This document shows, piece by piece, positions 35,193 through 44,167 of a stretch of 64,000 nucleotides of DNA. Made by a program: the position numbers and the translations under genes. The notes under the pieces were generated by a model. It was given only the letters and a program-made list of their open reading frames with translations, was not told the origin of the DNA and did not search any database. Positions within the stretch are counted from its first letter, which is position 1. Every line of letters starts with the position of its first letter. The DNA comes from Cedecea neteri (lineage in GTDB: Bacteria; Pseudomonadota; Gammaproteobacteria; Enterobacterales; Enterobacteriaceae), in NCBI RefSeq assembly GCF_000757825.1, contig NZ_CP009451.1, forward strand, positions 4,464,001-4,528,000, in the 5' to 3' direction.

Positions 35193-38100
35193 ATGGATAA
35201 GCGTAACGTGAGTCAGTATTACCCGGATCATCGTATTTCGCCCGCAGCTATTCAGGCTGCAGCCTCTCTCTACCATCTGTCCACGGTGGGGCCCGAGTGT
35301 GCCCGCATCCTTGAAATAGGGTGCGGTGAGGGAATGAGCATTGCGGCCCACGCGCTGGCGTACCCGGAAAGTCAGGTGATAGGGATTGATATTGATGAAA
35401 GCCTTATTGCCGCCGGACAGCGCCATATCCAGGCATTGGGGCTGAGTAATATTGAGCTGTTCACCGCCGGGCTGAGCGATATCCTGGGCATCGAGGGCGG
35501 GGAATTTGACTACATCCTGGTGCGCGGCGTTTTCTCTTTACTCGGCAGTCAGGAGCGAGAAGCGCTTTTGCTGTGGTGTCGGCAAAACCTGTCTGCATCC
35601 GGCGTTATCTGCCTGCACTGGTATCCTTCCACCGGTGACCACGAGACGGCGGCTATCCGCGATGCTCTTAGCTACCATGCTGCGCGTGATGGCAATAGCG
35701 ATCCTGAAGCACAGGTCAATGCTGCGCGCGGCATGCTGAGCTATCTGGCGATGACCCTGCCGGAAGGCATGCTTAAAGTCCGGATTGAAGAGGCCGAGAA
35801 AGAGAGCGACCTCTCCCTGACCCTGCGCTATCTCTCTCCTGGCACGGCATCCCTGTCGTTTAGCGAATTTTGCCATCAGGCCAGCGAGCTGGGATTGAGC
35901 TATGTCGGCGATGCGGTGCCTCAGTATGAGTTGCCGCATTCCTATGGTGAAAAAGTGGCGGCGTTACACGCCCTGGTTGCCGGGCAGCAACGCATTGCCG
36001 CCCAGCAATATCTGGACTTTGCGGTATCGCGCCGCGAACGCTTCAGCCTGCTTAGCGCGACCAGCGCAGAGCAACATTTCCCGGCATTACCGGACAGCTC
36101 TCGCCTCGACGCGCTTTATTGGGCCGGGAACTTTAGCCGCAAAATGAACGAGCACGGCAATATATTGAACGGCCATGTTGGCGGCAATGGGCAGCTGTCG
36201 AGCAGCGAAAACCCGGTGACTTTACGTGTGCTGGATGTGCTGGGGGCCGCCTGGCCATTCAGCCTGAGCTTTGAACAACTGGTCATTAACTGTCGTCAGC
36301 CGGAAGATAACGCTGACGTTCGGGCAGCGGTGCTGAAAGTGCTGGAAGACTTGTTTGTTATTCAGCCTTCCGGCCTGTACTGGAGCTGCACTCCGCAGGC
36401 GTACGATCGGGCTGAGAATGACACGTTGGAGGCTATTTCCCCGCTTAAAAACGGTGAGTCTGAAGGGAATGCCCCGCAGATATTTCAGAACCTCCGGGGA
36501 GAGGAGTTCTCTCTGACGCCCGAAGAATGGCGCTACTTGCAACAGGGTTTGACCGGCGTGGATGCGCAAGCGTGGCAGTGTTTTATGTCACTGCGTAATA
36601 AAGGCGCGCTGACGGGCACCTCGATGGCATGGAAAAAGCAGTACCAGCTTTTTTTACGTACGGGAAATAGACAATTTTTGCTGCCGCTGTTGAACACTTT
36701 GCTGCTGCTTAGCGTTTCGGAACAGCGGGGAGGCTTGCTCAGTAAAGACGTGAATGACTTACCCCAGCGTGAATCAGAGGGTGGGGAAGATATTTATGAC
36801 CGGATTAACCATTTAATTGGTGAGAAAAAGATTCAGAATGCAAAAACGCTGGCTGAGCAACTGCTGATAGAGAACCCGGAAGATATTGCCGCGCTTCGCT
36901 GCTATTCGCGAACCCTCGTGTTATCCAATCGCTGGGAAGAGGCCATTGAGGTTCTTTGCCGCCTGATGGGGCACTATTTCTCAAGTCTGGATATTTATTA
37001 CGACCTGGCGACAGGCTTACAGAAAACAAACAAGCATTATTACGCCATTACCCTCTTGCAGGGCCTGCTGAGGCTGGAAGATAACAACGTTAATTTTTGG
37101 CATAGCCTGGCCTACTCTTATTACCAACTGGGCGAAATGTCGCTGGCGGAAAAATGTTCTCGCGCCTCGCTGCGCAGCGAGGGGGTAAAGGCAATTCACT
37201 ATGCCACCATGGGCGTGATTCTCAGCGACAGTCAAAAACTCGATGAGGCGGCCTGGTTCCTTAACAAAGCCATAGAGCTTGATCCGAGCCATTTTGATTA
37301 CTTTACCGCGCTGCTTTTTGCCATGACCCACGATCATAAGGTGACGGCAGAGCAGCTCTTCCAGAAACACCAGCAGTACGGTGAGGCGGTGGGGAAATGG
37401 GCTAAAGACTGTAATCTACAGCTGCCCTACCGTGGCAAAAAAGATCCTGATAAAAAACTGCGCGTGGGCTTTGTTTCCGGGGACTTACGTAAACATCCTG
37501 TGAGCCACTTCTTAGAGCCGTTCTGGGATGGGCTGGACAGAGAACATTTTGAGCTTGTGGGCTACAGCGTCTCTTATGTCCATGACGAGGTCACCGACCA
37601 TCTTGCAGCCGGCTCGGTGCTGTGGCGACAGGTGGACAGGTTAAGTAACCAGCAGCTTGCCGAGCAAATTTATCAGGACGGGATTGATATCCTGTTCGAT
37701 CTCTCCGGGCATACCTCAGACAACCGGCTACCGGCGTTTGCGCTGCGCCCGGCCCCGGTGCAAATCTCCTGGATTGGTTACCCTGGGACGACCGGTTTAA
37801 GCACGATGGATTATCGCATTGTGACCGCGACCCTTGCTGAGCCAGCCGATCTTGAACAGCAGCTGACCGAAAGCATCATGTTTATTGAGATGCGTAAGTT
37901 CTTTGAGCCCGATCCGCAAAGTCCTGATATTGCGCCACTCCCGGCGCTTAAAAATGGCTATCTGACCTTCGGCAGCTTCAATCGTCCTAAAAAAATCAAC
38001 GATGAAGTGCTTAGGGTCTGGGCCACTATTCTGACGCAGTGTCCTGACGCCAAATTTATTATCGGTTTTATGAACGATGAAAAAATGGTGGCCGGGATGA

Positions 38101-38561
38101 CGAGGAAGCTCGAACGGCTGGGTATTGACCCGTCGCGCCTGATTTTCAAGAAAAGAGCGCCGTTGCTCGATTATCTGGCCTACCACCATGAAATAGACAT
38201 TTTGCTTGATGCGTTTCCTTATTCTGGCGGCACCACAAGCAACCATGCCTGCTGGATGGGCGTGCCGACGCTGACGCTCTGTGGCGCAACGATGGCTGCC
38301 CGTCAGGGCGTCGATATTATGCGTATTCATGGGCTGGAGGAGTTTATTGCCTACGGCGAAGAGGATTACATCCGGAAGGCATTGAGCTGGCAAGACCGGG
38401 TCGCCGAACTCAGTGAAATACGTCTGACGATGCGTGACAGAATGCCGACGGAAACCGCGGATGGCTTTAACGTCGCGGACACCTTTGGGCGAGCGTTGCG
38501 GGAAGCATGGCGAATTTACTGTGCCGGTGAAGCACGCCGGACGTTCACCGTATTGGAATAA
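35193..38561 (+). CDS. Methyltransferase-TPR-OGT fusion, probable flagellin O-glycosyltransferase
   Basis: A 1122-residue protein with three parts. First, a SAM-dependent methyltransferase (about 30-200; motif I RILEIGCGEG at 38-47), followed by a methyltransferase-regulatory-like region. Next, TPR-like helical repeats (about 535-740, for example FWHSLAYSYYQLGEMSLAEK). Last, a complete GT41/OGT catalytic region (about 755-1110): LRVGFVSGDLRKHPVSHFLE, LTFGSFNRPKKINDEVLRVW (the UDP-binding Lys region), and DAFPYSGGTTSNHACWMGVP. OGT enzymes add GlcNAc or related sugars to Ser/Thr. The likely substrate is FliC. Start ATG 35193 has no good ribosome site, so GTG 35208 is an alternative. The fusion of all three is uncommon. 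Confidence 0.85.
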   Translation: MDKRNVSQYYPDHRISPAAIQAAASLYHLSTVGPECARILEIGCGEGMSIAAHALAYPESQVIGIDIDESLIAAGQRHIQALGLSNIELFTAGLSDILGIEGGEFDYILVRGVFSLLGSQEREALLLWCRQNLSASGVICLHWYPSTGDHETAAIRDALSYHAARDGNSDPEAQVNAARGMLSYLAMTLPEGMLKVRIEEAEKESDLSLTLRYLSPGTASLSFSEFCHQASELGLSYVGDAVPQYELPHSYGEKVAALHALVAGQQRIAAQQYLDFAVSRRERFSLLSATSAEQHFPALPDSSRLDALYWAGNFSRKMNEHGNILNGHVGGNGQLSSSENPVTLRVLDVLGAAWPFSLSFEQLVINCRQPEDNADVRAAVLKVLEDLFVIQPSGLYWSCTPQAYDRAENDTLEAISPLKNGESEGNAPQIFQNLRGEEFSLTPEEWRYLQQGLTGVDAQAWQCFMSLRNKGALTGTSMAWKKQYQLFLRTGNRQFLLPLLNTLLLLSVSEQRGGLLSKDVNDLPQRESEGGEDIYDRINHLIGEKKIQNAKTLAEQLLIENPEDIAALRCYSRTLVLSNRWEEAIEVLCRLMGHYFSSLDIYYDLATGLQKTNKHYYAITLLQGLLRLEDNNVNFWHSLAYSYYQLGEMSLAEKCSRASLRSEGVKAIHYATMGVILSDSQKLDEAAWFLNKAIELDPSHFDYFTALLFAMTHDHKVTAEQLFQKHQQYGEAVGKWAKDCNLQLPYRGKKDPDKKLRVGFVSGDLRKHPVSHFLEPFWDGLDREHFELVGYSVSYVHDEVTDHLAAGSVLWRQVDRLSNQQLAEQIYQDGIDILFDLSGHTSDNRLPAFALRPAPVQISWIGYPGTTGLSTMDYRIVTATLAEPADLEQQLTESIMFIEMRKFFEPDPQSPDIAPLPALKNGYLTFGSFNRPKKINDEVLRVWATILTQCPDAKFIIGFMNDEKMVAGMTRKLERLGIDPSRLIFKKRAPLLDYLAYHHEIDILLDAFPYSGGTTSNHACWMGVPTLTLCGATMAARQGVDIMRIHGLEEFIAYGEEDYIRKALSWQDRVAELSEIRLTMRDRMPTETADGFNVADTFGRALREAWRIYCAGEARRTFTVLE

Positions 38562-38602
38562 GGCGCGGGTGCGCGCCAACTGGTTTCACACCGAGGTGTA
38601 CT

Positions 38603-39742
38603 ATGAAAAATATTTTTGTCACCAGCCCTCTGCTCCCGCCGCTTGAGGAGTTTATTCCTTACCTGGAGCAAATCTGGGGAAATAAATACCTGACTAACAA
38701 CGGGCCTTTTCATCAGCAGCTTGAGCAGGCGCTAGCCGATTATCTGGGTGTAAAACACCTTTCGCTGTTCTCAAACGGCACGCTGGCGCTGCTCACGGCG
38801 TTTCAGACGCTGCGATTGAGCGGGGAAGTCATTACCACGCCTTACTCCTTTGTCGCCACCTCGCACAGCCTTTTGTGGAACGGCCTGACGCCGGTATTTG
38901 CCGATATAAATCCGCAGACTTTTAATATCAACGCCGACAGCATTGAAGCACTGATCACGCCACAAACCAGCGCCATTATGCCGGTGCATTGTTATGGCAT
39001 TCCTTGCGAAGTGGATAAAATTCAGCGTATCGCCGATACCTACGGGCTGAAGGTCATTTATGATGCCGCCCACGCGTTTGGCGTCAAGCAGAACGGCAGC
39101 AGCATCCTGAACTGCGGCGATCTTTCGATCCTGAGTTTCCACGCCACCAAGGTGTTCAATACCATTGAGGGCGGGGCGATAATTTGCCCGGATGCCAGAA
39201 CCAAAAAACGCATCGACTATCTGAAAAACTTTGGTTTTGCTGATGAAACCACGGTGATAGCGCCGGGAATCAACGCCAAAATGAATGAAGTTCAGGCGGC
39301 CTTTGGTCTGCTGCAGCTGCAGCATATTGATGCGGCGTTAGCGGCTCGGGCGGCTATCTATCAGCGCTATTGTGAAGGTCTGGCAGACATTCCAGGCATC
39401 GAACTTTACACCCCAGAGGGCGATTTCGAGTGGAATCATGCTTATTACCCGATCCTGGTCGATGCGCGCTTCCCTATTGCCCGTGACGCGCTTTATGACG
39501 CGCTGAAAGAAGAGGGGATCTATTCTCGGCGCTATTTCTATCCGCTCATCAGCTCCTTCGCCATGTACCGCCATCTGCCTTCTTCCGCGCCGGAGCATTT
39601 ACCCGTGGCCAACGAGATTGCGCAAAAGGTACTTTGCCTGCCGATTTTCCCGGACATGAGCGAGGAGGAACAGCAGAGAGTTATTGCCGCAGTGCGCAGA
39701 ATTGGTCTGCCTCTGAAGGTAAAGGGGTCTGCTGCGGCTTAA
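38603..39742 (+). CDS. DegT/DnrJ/EryC1-type sugar aminotransferase (VioA-like)
   Basis: PLP-dependent aminotransferase that converts a nucleotide-linked keto-sugar to an amino-sugar; 379 residues. The catalytic Lys183 is in SFHATKVFNTIEGG, and the PLP contacts in DAAHAFGV are present. The opening (TSPLLPPLEEFIPYLEQIW, then LTNNGPFHQQLE) resembles VioA, which makes dTDP-4-amino-4,6-dideoxyglucose (viosamine). I judge the family sure and the exact sugar uncertain. It is the third gene of the plus-strand island operon, 41 bases after the OGT fusion. Confidence 0.85.
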   Translation: MKNIFVTSPLLPPLEEFIPYLEQIWGNKYLTNNGPFHQQLEQALADYLGVKHLSLFSNGTLALLTAFQTLRLSGEVITTPYSFVATSHSLLWNGLTPVFADINPQTFNINADSIEALITPQTSAIMPVHCYGIPCEVDKIQRIADTYGLKVIYDAAHAFGVKQNGSSILNCGDLSILSFHATKVFNTIEGGAIICPDARTKKRIDYLKNFGFADETTVIAPGINAKMNEVQAAFGLLQLQHIDAALAARAAIYQRYCEGLADIPGIELYTPEGDFEWNHAYYPILVDARFPIARDALYDALKEEGIYSRRYFYPLISSFAMYRHLPSSAPEHLPVANEIAQKVLCLPIFPDMSEEEQQRVIAAVRRIGLPLKVKGSAAA

Positions 39743-39760
39743 TGGTGTAGGGAAGGTTAA

Positions 39761-39785
39761 AGGGCTTTGTCAAAAGCCCTTTTTT
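39761..39785 (+). terminator. Terminator after the aminotransferase gene
   Basis: AGGGCTTT, GTCA, AAAGCCCT followed by TTTTT. It lies between the two convergent operons of the island. Confidence 0.85.
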
Positions 39786-39789
39786 ACGA

Positions 39790-40506
39790 TCAAAGTTCAG
39801 CGATACACATCAGGCGTTCACTGCGCGCTAAATAGCGATGTCCGCAGAGTTTAAACATGCTGTTAATTAGCAGAGGGTTGTGCAGACCGTGACGGATAAG
39901 CCAGTCTTCATGCGTTTTCTTGCCTTTACCCACCGGAATAATCGTCACTTTCCTGGCGACCTTGCCGAGGATCTCCTGCATCTGGTCGACGGTAAAGAAG
40001 CGAATATTAAACAGCGAGTCGCTTTCTTTTTTCGAGTTAAAGTAATTAACGAACGGCTGATTATGGGCGTTATGCACGGTAACGATCATGCGGCCTTTGG
40101 TGATGCGAGCCTGCTCAATCGCCATTTTCTGGATGTCTTCGTCTGAGAACAGCACCCAGAACCCGTTGTGGTAGGTCAGGTCAAAATGCTTATCCGGATA
40201 TTGCAGATTGAAGGCATTCATCACGGAAAAACGGTCCTGCAGCGATGGATAGAGCTTTTTCGCCAGGCTTACTGATTCAGGTGAAAAGTCTATGCCGTGG
40301 CCTTCCACGCCTCGTTTGGTCAACTGGACGATGTCGCGAAAGCTTCCGGCGGCAATCTCCAGAACCCGTTTTTCACCGCTCTTTCTGACCGCGTCGATAT
40401 AGTAGGCATGGCGGATATCATTTTGATAATGGTCAAAAATACCCTGCCATTTATTGTCCCAGTCCTCGGCAGTGATCAGTTTTGCAGGCTCGGTAGTTTG
40501 GCTCAT
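39790..40506 (-). CDS. SAM-dependent methyltransferase (island)
   Basis: A 238-residue class I methyltransferase starting at ATG 40506 behind AGGATAGAGAA. Motif I KRVLEIAAGSFRDIVQL; acidic loop VEGHGIDFSPESVSLAKKL; motif after it HFDLTYHNGFWVLFSDED. The substrate is unknown, a sugar or its N-substituent being likely from context. It follows the ATP-grasp gene by 10 bases on the minus strand, forming a second island operon that faces the first. Confidence 0.8.
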   Translation of the reverse strand: MSQTTEPAKLITAEDWDNKWQGIFDHYQNDIRHAYYIDAVRKSGEKRVLEIAAGSFRDIVQLTKRGVEGHGIDFSPESVSLAKKLYPSLQDRFSVMNAFNLQYPDKHFDLTYHNGFWVLFSDEDIQKMAIEQARITKGRMIVTVHNAHNQPFVNYFNSKKESDSLFNIRFFTVDQMQEILGKVARKVTIIPVGKGKKTHEDWLIRHGLHNPLLINSMFKLCGHRYLARSERLMCIAEL

Positions 40507-40516
40507 TTCTCTATCC

Positions 40517-41467
40517 TTAACTTGAATGCTCGGCGACATAGTGGCGAGTAAAAATGGCATTTTGCACCACGGTGGAGGGCTGAACAGGCCGCCCGGTGAA
40601 GCAATGAAGATGGTTAATAATCATGTCGTAGCCAGCCATGACGGAAAACTCCACGCCGGCGGAGAAACGAGGATTAATATCCATCAGATAATCCCCCTTC
40701 GCATGGCGCATAAACTCAATATTGATGCAGCCGTTCAGGTCGAGCAGGCGGGCGACCTCGGTGGCTTTGGCTACTAATGCCTCATCGGCGACCATTTCTA
40801 CGGTCAATCCTGCCCCGTTGGCGGTGCGCAGCAGCTCTTTACGGGCAACCGCAGCGCACTCGCCGCTGGCCTGACTACGCACCAGATCGATGACATGTAC
40901 CTCGCCCGGCAGAAAAGGCTGAACAATCCACTCTTTGCCTGGAAGGCGATGCTGCAGTTCCAGAAATTCGCTTTCAGTCTCAATACGGCGCTGGCCTTCG
41001 CTACTGCGGCCGTCACGACGTTTCAGCATTACCGGAAAACGCAAGCCCTGTAGCGGGACGTCAGCCAGCAGGAAGGTTGGAAGAGGCTGAATATCAGCAG
41101 ACAGAGATAACTTTTGGCTCCAGCTAAACTTATCCCGGGCAAGCGACACGGATTTCGCTGACATCAACGCCAGCGTTGATGAGGGGATTAATTTATCGCG
41201 ATGTAAGGAGAGCGTGTCCACTTCAACATCGGTGAGCGGAATAATCAGGTCTATTTTGTGGCGATCGCACAGTGCATTGATGCTTGCAAGATAGGCGGTA
41301 GGATTATCCGCTCGGGGAACCTGGCTAAAATCATCCACCAGGCGTGAAGCGTAAAGCCATTCAGCAGGATAAATATCGCACCCAAATACGCCATGATTCG
41401 CTCGCCGGAGCGCTGCAATTACGGCTTTAGCCGACATTGAGCCGATGGCCGTAATTAAAATATTCAT
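40517..41467 (-). CDS. ATP-grasp ligase (island)
   Basis: A 316-residue ATP-grasp enzyme of the carbamoyl-phosphate-synthase/PylC-like type. It has an N-terminal Rossmann-like domain (MNILITAIGSMSAKAVIAAL), then an ATP-binding region with FPVMLKRRDGRSSEGQRRI, KEWIVQPFLPGEVHVIDLV and the metal-binding end CINIEFMRHAKGDYLMDINP. Such enzymes join a carboxylate to an amine with ATP. Beside a sugar aminotransferase it may attach an acyl or amino-acid group to the amino-sugar. The start is ATG 41467; the frame is open to 41488. First gene of the minus-strand island operon. Confidence 0.78.
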   Translation of the reverse strand: MNILITAIGSMSAKAVIAALRRANHGVFGCDIYPAEWLYASRLVDDFSQVPRADNPTAYLASINALCDRHKIDLIIPLTDVEVDTLSLHRDKLIPSSTLALMSAKSVSLARDKFSWSQKLSLSADIQPLPTFLLADVPLQGLRFPVMLKRRDGRSSEGQRRIETESEFLELQHRLPGKEWIVQPFLPGEVHVIDLVRSQASGECAAVARKELLRTANGAGLTVEMVADEALVAKATEVARLLDLNGCINIEFMRHAKGDYLMDINPRFSAGVEFSVMAGYDMIINHLHCFTGRPVQPSTVVQNAIFTRHYVAEHSS

Positions 41468-41806
41468 GGTCGTGACCTGCCTTGTCATCGATGCGGTTCA
41501 CCCGAGAGGGGACCTGTCGTCGCGGTATTGTAACAATATGGATATTTACCACTTTAAGATAAAAATAGCCGGACTCAGGCACTGAATAACAGGGCTTTTT
41601 ACACCCTTTTTACGCGATAGATTCTTCGGCTTTATTAAAGAAGTCCCGCTATAGTATCTGGCGTTAATATTTAACAACCAATTGATACTTTTAAGTAAGC
41701 CTGAACATGATTTGCCATCGTTAATGGTTAAAATCCTGGGGGCTTATTCTGCTGTAACCTCCAAATAACCCCCCATTTCACCCACTATTCATCCGATTAA
41801 AACCCC
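41468..41806. other. AT-rich gap before fliA
   Basis: About 340 bases between the ATP-grasp start and the fliA promoter. The end nearest fliA is expected to hold the FlhDC-dependent class 2 promoter. No gene, tRNA or clear repeat is seen that would mark an island boundary. Confidence 0.5.
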
Positions 41807-41833
41807 TGCAGAAACGGATAATCATGCCGATAA
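41807..41833 (+). promoter_or_regulatory. Sigma-28 promoter of fliA
   Basis: GCCGATAA (41826-41833) is a perfect sigma-28 -10 element; the -35 at 41807-41814 (TGCAGAAA) is weak. This matches the FliA autoregulated promoter of E. coli, 25 bases before the GTG start. Confidence 0.65.
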
Positions 41834-41858
41834 CTCAACTAACGCAGGGCTGTTTATC

Positions 41859-42578
41859 GTGAATTCACTGTATACCGCTGAAGGTGTAATGGATAAACAC
41901 TCGCTGTGGCAGCGTTATGTACCGCTTGTGCGTCACGAAGCATTGCGCCTGCAGGTACGTCTGCCGGCGAGTGTGGAGCTCGACGATCTGCTACAGGCAG
42001 GCGGCATCGGGTTGTTGAATGCAGTCGAACGTTACGATGCCCTGCAGGGAACGGCATTTACTACCTACGCGGTGCAGCGCATCCGTGGGGCGATGCTTGA
42101 TGAGTTGCGCAGCCGTGATTGGGTGCCGCGAAGCGTCAGGCGTAACGCTCGCGGTGTGGCACAGGCGATTGGTCAACTGGAGCAAGAGCTGGGGCGTAAC
42201 GCTACCGAGACGGAAGTCGCGGAGCGGCTGGACATCCCGCTCGAAGAGTATCGCCAGATGTTGCTCGACACCAATAACAGCCAGCTCTTCTCTTATGATG
42301 AGTGGCGTGAAGAGCACGGCGATAGTATTGAACTGGTCACCGAGGAACACCAGCAGGCAAACCCGCTACAGCAGTTACTGGACAGTAATCTGCGCCAGCG
42401 CGTGATGGAAGCCATTGAAGCTTTACCTGAACGCGAGCAACTGGTGCTGACGCTTTATTACCAGGAAGAGCTGAATCTCAAAGAGATTGGGGCGGTGCTT
42501 GATGTGGGTGAGTCGCGAGTCAGCCAGTTGCATAGCCAGGCGATCAAGCGTTTGCGCACCAAGCTGGGTAAGTTGTAG
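41859..42578 (+). CDS. fliA: Flagellar sigma factor FliA (sigma-28)
   Basis: RNA polymerase sigma factor for late flagellar and chemotaxis genes, held back by FlgM until the hook is complete. It has 239 residues, as in E. coli, and nearly identical sequence. It starts at GTG 41859 (not ATG): MNSLYTAEGVMDKHSLWQRY. Region 2 has QAGGIGLLNAVERYDA and YAVQRIRGAMLDELRSRDWV; region 4 ends ESRVSQLHSQAIKRLRTKLG. Followed by fliZ in the same direction. Confidence 0.97.
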   Translation: MNSLYTAEGVMDKHSLWQRYVPLVRHEALRLQVRLPASVELDDLLQAGGIGLLNAVERYDALQGTAFTTYAVQRIRGAMLDELRSRDWVPRSVRRNARGVAQAIGQLEQELGRNATETEVAERLDIPLEEYRQMLLDTNNSQLFSYDEWREEHGDSIELVTEEHQQANPLQQLLDSNLRQRVMEAIEALPEREQLVLTLYYQEELNLKEIGAVLDVGESRVSQLHSQAIKRLRTKLGKL

Positions 42579-42616
42579 GGAGTGCCGCACAATTATCTGA
42601 CGACCTGGGAATTATC

Positions 42617-43162
42617 ATGACGGTGCAGCAGTCAAAAAGACGGCCATTAAGCCGCTATCTCAAAGATTTCAAACACACCCAGACACATTGTGCCCATTGC
42701 AGTAAGCTGCTCGACCGCATCACGCTCACGCGCAGCGGGGTCATTATCAATAAGGCCACCATCGCTCAGCTTGATACGCTTATTGATGAAGCCACCTGGC
42801 TTATCGAGCAGAAAGAGTGGATGGCGCTGTGTCGTTTTTGCGGTGATTTGCACTGCAAAGAACAAAACAACTACTTCGATATTATTGGCTTCAAACAGTA
42901 TCTGTTTGAGCAGACCGAAATGAGCCACGGGACGATTCGCGAATATGTGGTTCGTCTGCGCCGGCTTGGTAACCATCTGAGCGAGCATAAAGTTCCGCTT
43001 CCCGGCTCGCTGCAGGGCCTGCTGGATGAGACGCTGGACGCCTGGCTGCCCCGCACCAGCACCAACAATTACCGCATTGCGCTAAGAAAATATTGGCAAT
43101 TCCAGGTGCAGGGACATGCGATCCCGCGTCAGGAAATTAGCGCAACCTCCGATATATACTAA
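42617..43162 (+). CDS. fliZ: Flagellar regulator FliZ
   Basis: Antagonist of sigma-S at many promoters; it favours motility over curli and in Salmonella acts through YdiV. It has 181 residues (E. coli 183), starting MTVQQSKRRPLSRYLKDFKH. The integrase-core-like DNA-binding region (about 100-170) includes IREYVVRLRRLGNHLSEH and TSTNNYRIALRKYWQF. 38 bases after fliA. Confidence 0.96.
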   Translation: MTVQQSKRRPLSRYLKDFKHTQTHCAHCSKLLDRITLTRSGVIINKATIAQLDTLIDEATWLIEQKEWMALCRFCGDLHCKEQNNYFDIIGFKQYLFEQTEMSHGTIREYVVRLRRLGNHLSEHKVPLPGSLQGLLDETLDAWLPRTSTNNYRIALRKYWQFQVQGHAIPRQEISATSDIY

Positions 43163-43247
43163 ATTTGCATAAGTTGTAGCGGACTGGTTTTGATATATTC
43201 CGGACCTGCCCGCTACACTACAAAAAATGTAAATATTCGGGGTAAAC

Positions 43248-44048
43248 ATGAAACTAACAATGATGGGACGCCAGGCGCTGATGGGCGTGCTGGCCGTAGC
43301 GCTGGTGGCCGGTGCGAGCGTCAAAACCTTCGCGGCTGAAAATCTTCTTAATAAAGTGAAAGAGCGCGGCACGCTGCTGGTTGGGCTGGAAGGAACCTAT
43401 CCTCCGTTCAGCTTCCAGGGAGATGACGGCAAGCTGACCGGCTTTGAAGTTGAATTTGCCGAGCAGCTGGCCCAGCATCTTGGCGTCAAAGCGGCGCTGA
43501 AGCCGACCAAGTGGGACGGCATGCTGGCTTCTTTAGACTCTAAACGTATCGACGTGGTGATAAACCAGGTCACCATCTCCGACGAACGTAAGAAAAAATA
43601 CGACTTCTCTACCCCTTACACCATCTCCGGTATTCAGGCGCTGGTGAAAAAAGGCAACGAAGGCAGCATTAAAACCGCGGCCGATCTGAAGGGCAAAAAA
43701 GTGGGCGTGGGTCTCGGGACTAACTACGAGCAGTGGCTGCGCGAAAACGTGCCGGGCGTAGATATTCGTACCTATGACGATGACCCAACCAAATATCAGG
43801 ATCTGCGCGTGGGCCGTATTGATGCGATCCTGGTCGATCGTCTGGCCGCGCTGGATCTGGTGAAGAAAACGAAAGACACGCTGGCGGTAGCGGGCGATGC
43901 GTTCTCCCGTCAGGAAGCTGGCGTTGCCGTGCGTAAAGGCAACGAGGATCTGCTGCAGGCCATCGACGCGGCTATCGCCGGGATGCAGAAAGACGGTTCT
44001 CTGGCGAAGCTTTCCGACAAGTGGTTTGGCGCGGACGTAACCAAATAA
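43248..44048 (+). CDS. tcyJ: Cystine-binding periplasmic protein TcyJ (FliY)
   Basis: Substrate-binding protein of the L-cystine ABC importer. It has 266 residues (E. coli 266). The signal peptide runs to about residue 30 (VKTFAA, cut before ENLL). Binding-fold landmarks: LLVGLEGTYPPFSFQGDDGK, GFEVEFAEQLAQHLG, DVVINQVTISDERKKKYDFS. A strong terminator follows, so it can be expressed above dcyD-tcyL-tcyN. Confidence 0.96.
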   Translation: MKLTMMGRQALMGVLAVALVAGASVKTFAAENLLNKVKERGTLLVGLEGTYPPFSFQGDDGKLTGFEVEFAEQLAQHLGVKAALKPTKWDGMLASLDSKRIDVVINQVTISDERKKKYDFSTPYTISGIQALVKKGNEGSIKTAADLKGKKVGVGLGTNYEQWLRENVPGVDIRTYDDDPTKYQDLRVGRIDAILVDRLAALDLVKKTKDTLAVAGDAFSRQEAGVAVRKGNEDLLQAIDAAIAGMQKDGSLAKLSDKWFGADVTK

Positions 44049-44065
44049 CGCTCTATCACGGTGAA

Positions 44066-44093
44066 AAAGGTGCTGATTTCAGCACCTTTTTTT
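44066..44093 (+). terminator. Terminator after tcyJ
   Basis: AAAGGTGCT, GATTTC, AGCACCTTT with a run of seven T. A strong intrinsic terminator between tcyJ and dcyD. Confidence 0.88.
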
Positions 44094-44167
44094 ATTTATC
44101 GTAGAGAGGGAAGCCGCCACTCTGGTGCATAATGAAACTGGATATCGATCTCGGCTCAGGAGGCCCT

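Noticed and set aside
33741..41467. Reading the island as a polysaccharide (O-antigen or capsule) cluster
   Set aside because: It lacks flippase, polymerase and nucleotide-sugar starter genes, and its place between fliC and fliA with an OGT-type enzyme fits protein glycosylation better.
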